DNA from: Ruminococcaceae bacterium UBA5401
Lineage (GTDB): Bacteria > Bacillota > Clostridia > Oscillospirales > Acutalibacteraceae
DNA length: 17,760 bases
Direction of reading: 5' to 3'
Assembly (NCBI GenBank): GCA_002409675.1
Contig: DHOB01000021.1
Span: 4,432-22,191, forward strand
A program made the translations under genes and the position numbers. Under the pieces are notes generated by a model. It did not search any database. It had not been told where the DNA came from and saw only the letters and a program-made list of their open reading frames with translations. Below, one piece after another: positions 14,037 through 17,760 of the stretch (position 1 is its first letter; the number at the start of each line of letters is the position of its first letter).

Positions 14037-14777
14037 TCAGATGCAAAGCCCTCCGTCGACGCGGATGACTTCGCCCGTGATGTAGGCCGCGCCCGGCCCC
14101 GCCAGAAAAGCCGCCAGCTCGGCCACGTCCTCCGGGCGGCCGGCGCGCTTGAGCGGGATGGCGGACACCACCGCGTCCCGCGCCTTTTCGGTCATCTTCC
14201 GCGTCATGTCCGTATCGATAAAGCCGGGCGCGATGGCGTTGCAGGTCACGCCCCTGCCGGCGAGCTCTTTCGCCACCGACTTGGTCAGGCCGACGATGCC
14301 CGCCTTCGCCGCGGCGTAATTCGCCTGCCCCGCGTTGCCGCGCAGGCCCGCCACGGAGCTGATGTTGACGATCCGCCCGCTGCGCCTGTGCAGAAAATGC
14401 CGGCTGCAGTGCCGGATCATGTTGAAGGCACCCTTGAGGTTCGTGGCGACGACCGCGTCGAAGTCCTGCTCCTTCATGGTCGCGACCAGGCCGTCCCGCG
14501 TGATGCCCGCATTGTTGACCAGCACGTCGATCTGCCCGAAGTCGGAAAGGATATTTTCCACCAGCGCCTTGGTCCGCGAAAAGTCGGAGACGTCGCACCG
14601 ATACGCGCGGCACCGGACGGAAAAGCGCCCGGCCAGCGCGCAGGCCTCCTGCGCCGCCTGCTCGTTGCCGGCATACACGACGGCGACGTCCGCCCCGTTT
14701 TCCGCCAGTTTCAGCGCCACGGCGCGCCCGATTCCGCGCGAGCCGCCCGTCACGACCGCGGTCTGTCCTTTCAGCAT
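14037..14777 (-). CDS. fabG: 3-oxoacyl-ACP reductase FabG
   Basis: 246 residues, short-chain dehydrogenase family. Reduces 3-oxoacyl-ACP with NADPH. Seen: TGGSRGIGRAVALKLAENGADV (cofactor loop, 10-31), VNNAGITRDGL (88-97), N113, S141 in NISSVAG, and Y154-x-x-x-K158 in ANYAAAKAG, then APGFIDTDMT and ITGEVIRVDGG at the end. GNAGQANYAAAKAG is characteristic of true FabG within this large family. The frame stays open upstream, inside fabD, but ATG 14777 has GGAGG 7 bases upstream and gives the standard N-terminus; it overlaps the fabD stop by 7 bases. Confidence 0.97.
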   Translation of the reverse strand: MLKGQTAVVTGGSRGIGRAVALKLAENGADVAVVYAGNEQAAQEACALAGRFSVRCRAYRCDVSDFSRTKALVENILSDFGQIDVLVNNAGITRDGLVATMKEQDFDAVVATNLKGAFNMIRHCSRHFLHRRSGRIVNISSVAGLRGNAGQANYAAAKAGIVGLTKSVAKELAGRGVTCNAIAPGFIDTDMTRKMTEKARDAVVSAIPLKRAGRPEDVAELAAFLAGPGAAYITGEVIRVDGGLCI

Positions 14778-15712
14778 GCCCTTTCCTCCTTTTTCCCGAG
14801 GGCGGAAACCGCTCTGCCCAGCGTCTCCGCGTCTTCCACATGATAGATGGCCACGCCGGGCAGCGTCCTTCTCACGAGGCCGCTGAGCACTTTCCCCGGC
14901 CCCGTTTCGACAAAGGTGTCGATGCCTGATTTGCGCATCGCCTCCAGAATCTTCCGCCAGAAGACCGGGTGGTTCACCTGCAGGGCGGCGGCCCGCCTGA
15001 TTTCGTCCGGCTCTGTGCTGTAGGGCTTCGCCGAAAAATCGGAATAGACCGGCACGGTAGGCGGCGATACGGAAAAAGCGGCCAGCTCCGACCGCAGCTT
15101 TTCCGCCGCGGGGGACATGAACGGCGAATGGAACGCGCCGCTGACCGCCAGCGGAACGGCCCTGCCCCCCGCCGCCGCAACTTCTCCGCAAAAGCCCGGC
15201 AGTTCCGCCCGGTCGCCTGCGACCGCGACCTGCCCCGGGCAGTTGTAGTTGACCGGATACACTTTTTTACAGCGGCCGCACAGCTGTGCGACTTTTTCGT
15301 CGGAAAGCCTGAGCACGGCGGCCATTCCGCCGGGATTCCGCTCCGCCGCCTCGTTCATGAAGCGCCCCCGCCGGCAGACCAGCGAAAAGCCGTCCTCCGG
15401 CGAAAAGACGCCCGCAAAGGTCAGCGCGGCGATTTCCCCGAGCGAAAAGCCCGCGACCGCCGCCGGCCGGATTCCCGCGCCGCGCAGGGCCTGGGCCGCC
15501 GCCAAATCGACGCAGTAGACGCACGGCTGGGTGTTTTCCGTCAGCGAAAGGACCTCTTTCGGCGCGGAGAAGCACTGGTTTGAAGTCCCCGGCCGGATCT
15601 TATCGGCAAGGGCAAACACCTCTTCCGCCGCCCGGGAAGCGTTCCACAGCGAGCGCCCCATGCCCGTGTACTGGGCGCCCTGGCCGCTGAACAGAAACGC
15701 TACTTGACCCAT
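14771..15712 (-). CDS. fabD: Malonyl-CoA:ACP transacylase FabD
   Basis: 313 residues. Transfers malonate from CoA to acyl carrier protein. Seen: FLFSGQGAQYTGMGRSLW (7-23), nucleophile S90 in GFSLGE (88-93), R115 in CRRGRFM, catalytic H195 in VSGAFHSPFM, and ETGPGKVLSGL near the C-terminus. An upstream open frame would extend it to about 600 residues, but that extension is the wrong frame of fabK. ATG 15712 gives the standard start and overlaps the last 13 bases of fabK. No strong ribosome site is present, so it probably depends on coupling to fabK. Confidence 0.96.
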   Translation of the reverse strand: MGQVAFLFSGQGAQYTGMGRSLWNASRAAEEVFALADKIRPGTSNQCFSAPKEVLSLTENTQPCVYCVDLAAAQALRGAGIRPAAVAGFSLGEIAALTFAGVFSPEDGFSLVCRRGRFMNEAAERNPGGMAAVLRLSDEKVAQLCGRCKKVYPVNYNCPGQVAVAGDRAELPGFCGEVAAAGGRAVPLAVSGAFHSPFMSPAAEKLRSELAAFSVSPPTVPVYSDFSAKPYSTEPDEIRRAAALQVNHPVFWRKILEAMRKSGIDTFVETGPGKVLSGLVRRTLPGVAIYHVEDAETLGRAVSALGKKEERAC

Positions 15713-16647
15713 TTTGCAGCACCGCCCAGCAGACGCTCGGCCTGGCCGAACATCTCTTCGATGATTTCCTTCGCCGTCTGCTCCCGCTTGACCATGCCGG
15801 CGGATTCGCCGGCGAGGAAGCACCCGTTTTCCGCATCGCCCTCGCGGGCGGCGCGGCGCAGCGCCCCGGAGCCGAATTTTTCCAGCTCTTCGCGGGAAAC
15901 GTCCTCCCGCCCTTCTTTTCTGGCAAAGGTTCTCGAAAACGGCGTCTTGAGGGAGCGGACGGGGTCCCCGAGGCGCCGGCCGGTCACGATGGTGTCCAGA
16001 TCCCCGGCCTTCAGCACTTTCCGCTTGTAGACCGGGCTGATGGTGCACTCCTTCGCGACCAGAAAGCGCGTGCCGACCTGCACGCCCTGCGCCCCGAGCA
16101 TCAGCGCGGCGGCCACGCCCCGGCCGTCGGCGATTCCGCCCGCGGCGAGCACGGGGATCCTGACGGCGTCGCACACCTGCGGCACCAGGGTCATGGTGTG
16201 CAGCCTGCCGATGTGGCCGCCGCTCTCGGCACCCTCCGCAACTACGGCGCAGGCGCCGCGCTTTTCCGCCAGCCGCGCGAACCCGGTGGAAGCCACCACG
16301 GGCACCACGCGGATGCCGGCCTCCAGCCATGCGGGCATGTATTTGCCGGGGTTCCCCGCCCCCGTGGTGACGACGGGCACGTGCTCCTCTATCACCGTGC
16401 GGGCGACTTCTTCGACATAGGGGCTCATCAGCATCACGTTCACGCCGAACGGCTTTTCCGTCCTTTCGCGGCATTTGCGGATTTCGGCCCGAAGCTGCTC
16501 GCCGTTGGAGTTCATTCCGGCGATGATGCCGAGGCCGCCCGCGTTGGATACCGCCGCGGCGAGCGACGCGTCGGCCACCCACGCCATTCCTCCCTGAAAA
16601 ATGGGGTATTCTATCTGCAGCAGTTCACAGATTGAAGTTTTTATCAT
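15700..16647 (-). CDS. fabK: Enoyl-ACP reductase II FabK (FMN-dependent)
   Basis: 315 residues, TIM-barrel flavoprotein of the nitronate monooxygenase/FabK family. Reduces trans-2-enoyl-ACP, the last step of the cycle. Seen: YPIFQGGMAWVADASLAAAVSNAGGLGIIAG (14-44), PFGVNVMLMSP (66-76), the proposed catalytic histidine H145 in EGAESGGHIGRL, IPVLAAGGIADGRGVAAALMLGAQGVQVGTRFL (phosphate-binding glycines), and TGRRLGDPVRSLKT. Nitronate monooxygenases are close relatives, but the operon position and the GGHIG motif point to FabK. FabK enzymes are insensitive to triclosan, which inhibits FabI. The ATG has GGGAGG 8 bases upstream. Only 20 bases separate it from fabH, so the usual acpP is not there. 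Confidence 0.95.
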   Translation of the reverse strand: MIKTSICELLQIEYPIFQGGMAWVADASLAAAVSNAGGLGIIAGMNSNGEQLRAEIRKCRERTEKPFGVNVMLMSPYVEEVARTVIEEHVPVVTTGAGNPGKYMPAWLEAGIRVVPVVASTGFARLAEKRGACAVVAEGAESGGHIGRLHTMTLVPQVCDAVRIPVLAAGGIADGRGVAAALMLGAQGVQVGTRFLVAKECTISPVYKRKVLKAGDLDTIVTGRRLGDPVRSLKTPFSRTFARKEGREDVSREELEKFGSGALRRAAREGDAENGCFLAGESAGMVKREQTAKEIIEEMFGQAERLLGGAAKWVK

Positions 16648-16667
16648 CTATTAAGCCTCCCGGTGTT

Positions 16668-17624
16668 TCACTCCCAGCGCAGCAGGCAGGCCCCCGAAGT
16701 CAGCCCGCCGCCGAACGCCACAAGCGCGAGGATGTCTCCCTTATGGAACGTGTTTTTGCGGTTCAGCTCGTCCATCAGCGTGGGGATGGCGGCCGACGAG
16801 ATGTTCCCATGGGTGCGGATGTTGCAGCAGAACCGTTCCGCGGGGATGTCGAGGCGCTTCTGGGCCGCCTCGATAATCCGCAGGTTCGCCTGGTGCGGCA
16901 GCACCCACGTCACGTCCTGCTGCGTCATCCCCGCGTCCGCGAGGACGGCCTTGAGCTGCCTCGCCATCTCGTTTACGGCGAACTTGTACACTTCCCGCCC
17001 GTGCATGGTCAGAAAAGAGGCGGGGCACGACGCGCGGTTGAACGGCGAGCGCCCGCTGACGCTCGGGATGAACATCACGGAACTGTTGCCCTGCGCGGAA
17101 ACGCGGATGGCGAGAAGGTCGTTGCCCTCCTCCAGCACCACCGCGCCGGCGCCGTCCCCGAACAGCACGCAGGTGGCGCGGTCGCTCCAGTCCAGCATCT
17201 TCGACATGTTTTCGCACGAGACAATCAGCAGCTTTTTGACGCGCCCCCGCACAAAAAAGCCCGCGGCCACGTCCAGCGCATACAGAAAGCCCGTGCACGC
17301 CGCGTTGAGGTCGAAGGCCGGGCAGTGCGCGCCCAGCCTTTCCTGCAAAACGCAGGCCAGCGACGGCGTGAAATAGTCCCCGCGTATGGTGGTGCAGAGG
17401 ATGCCGTCCAGTTCCCCGGCGGCCACGCCGGCGTTCTTCAGGGCGGCCCGCGCGGCGGCCTCGGCGACGTCGCTGATGGTCTCGTCCGTGCAGACGTACC
17501 GGCTTTTGATGCCCGTCCGGGTGTAAATCCATTCGTCGGAAGTATCGACGAGCCGCGCGAGGTCGTCGTTCGTTTTAGAGCAGACGGGATGGGCGCTTCC
17601 GGTCCCGATTATCCTGAAATTCAT
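16668..17624 (-). CDS. fabH: 3-oxoacyl-ACP synthase III FabH
   Basis: 318 residues. Starts fatty-acid synthesis by condensing an acyl-CoA (acetyl or branched) with malonyl-ACP. The Cys-His-Asn triad is complete: C110 in LNAACTGF, H244 in VLPHQANLRI, and N274 in THGNISSAAIP. Also seen: SDEWIYTRTGIKSR (29-42) and FGDGAGAVVLE (155-165). The ATG has GGAGG 5 bases upstream. It is the first gene of the operon, with about 70 bases of leader between the -10 and the start. Whether it prefers straight or branched primers cannot be told from these motifs alone. Confidence 0.96.
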   Translation of the reverse strand: MNFRIIGTGSAHPVCSKTNDDLARLVDTSDEWIYTRTGIKSRYVCTDETISDVAEAAARAALKNAGVAAGELDGILCTTIRGDYFTPSLACVLQERLGAHCPAFDLNAACTGFLYALDVAAGFFVRGRVKKLLIVSCENMSKMLDWSDRATCVLFGDGAGAVVLEEGNDLLAIRVSAQGNSSVMFIPSVSGRSPFNRASCPASFLTMHGREVYKFAVNEMARQLKAVLADAGMTQQDVTWVLPHQANLRIIEAAQKRLDIPAERFCCNIRTHGNISSAAIPTLMDELNRKNTFHKGDILALVAFGGGLTSGACLLRWE

Positions 17625-17638
17625 GAAAGCCTCCGCCC

Positions 17639-17678
17639 AACCGTTTTCAGGCTTTCCGGCAGGAAAGTCCCAGCGGTT
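17639..17678 (-). promoter_or_regulatory. Hairpin in the leader of the fatty-acid operon
   Basis: On the minus strand, an inner stem CTTTCC/GGAAAG (17662-17667 and 17652-17657, loop TGCC) lies inside an outer stem AACCG/CGGTT (17674-17678 and 17639-17643). It falls between the -10 and the fabH ribosome site. There is no T tract directly after it, so it is not an obvious terminator. It may protect the message or be incidental. Confidence 0.4.
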
Positions 17679-17695
17679 AATTTTTTATCACACTC

Positions 17696-17701
17696 ATTAT
17701 A
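17696..17701 (-). promoter_or_regulatory. fabH: Candidate -10 of the fatty-acid operon promoter
   Basis: A perfect TATAAT on the minus strand in an AT-rich region (17679-17760). At 17 bases upstream there is only A-rich sequence and no TTGACA-like hexamer, so the -35 is weak or an activator is needed. Two TACAAT hexamers upstream are alternatives. I see no FapR-type palindrome (TTAGTACC core). Confidence 0.5.
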
Positions 17702-17760
17702 TTGTATTATTGTATTCGTTTTTTCTAATTTGTAATTTCTATAACAGAATATGTTTGTTC

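Noticed and set aside
12767..14068. Long plus-strand open frame (433 codons) opposite fabF
   Set aside because: Antisense to an intact fabF with a complete catalytic triad; low-complexity arginine/valine-rich translation and no ribosome site.
14037..15191. Extended fabG of 384 residues
   Set aside because: The added part is out-of-frame fabD; ATG 14777 has a GGAGG site and gives a standard FabG.
14771..16582. Extended fabD of about 600 residues, as a possible fusion
   Set aside because: The added N-terminal part is fabK DNA read in another frame; the standard FabD start at 15712 is present and fabK is intact.

Overview
The window looks like a chromosomal segment of a fairly GC-rich Firmicute, probably a clostridial lineage such as Oscillospiraceae. 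Grounds: a type II fatty-acid operon that uses FabK (the FMN enoyl reductase) and split accA/accD; strong GGAGG ribosome sites; BlaI/M56, YtrA-type GntR and DUF5808 families. The assignment to a family is inference. Every gene I can support is on the minus strand, so transcription runs from high to low coordinates. I see no tRNA, rRNA, CRISPR array, insertion sequence or integrase. No stretch over 300 bases lacks a gene.

Right half (17701 down to 8711): one ten-gene fatty-acid initiation and elongation operon, fabH-fabK-fabD-fabG-fabF-accB-fabZ-accC-accD-accA. Genes overlap or are separated by 1 to 72 bases. It starts after an AT-rich promoter and a leader that can fold, and ends at a hairpin with a T tract after accA. 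It encodes all four acetyl-CoA carboxylase subunits (malonyl-CoA), FabD (malonyl-ACP), FabH (first condensation) and the full cycle FabF/FabG/FabZ/FabK. Acyl carrier protein, often between fabH and fabK in Firmicutes, is absent, and no regulator gene is in view.

Middle (8708 down to 6455): a YtrA-type GntR repressor translationally linked to an eight-helix membrane protein (DUF5808 plus a bacterial PH-like domain), then a separately transcribed 77-residue protein of unknown function with a clear promoter, ribosome site and strong hairpin.

Left-middle (6406 down to 1697): a sugar-acid cluster that is visibly more AT-rich than the fab operon. It holds a CdaR-type regulator whose frame is broken at a run of nine T, then glycerate 2-kinase, a zinc-type dehydrogenase and a KdgT-type permease, closed by a perfect 13-bp hairpin terminator. 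A CGGATT-containing motif occurs four times, near both the cdaR and garK promoters, and is a candidate operator.

Left end (1680 down to 1): a BlaI-type repressor and a BlaR1-like M56 metallopeptidase that runs off the window. The visible extracellular part does not look like a beta-lactam sensor.
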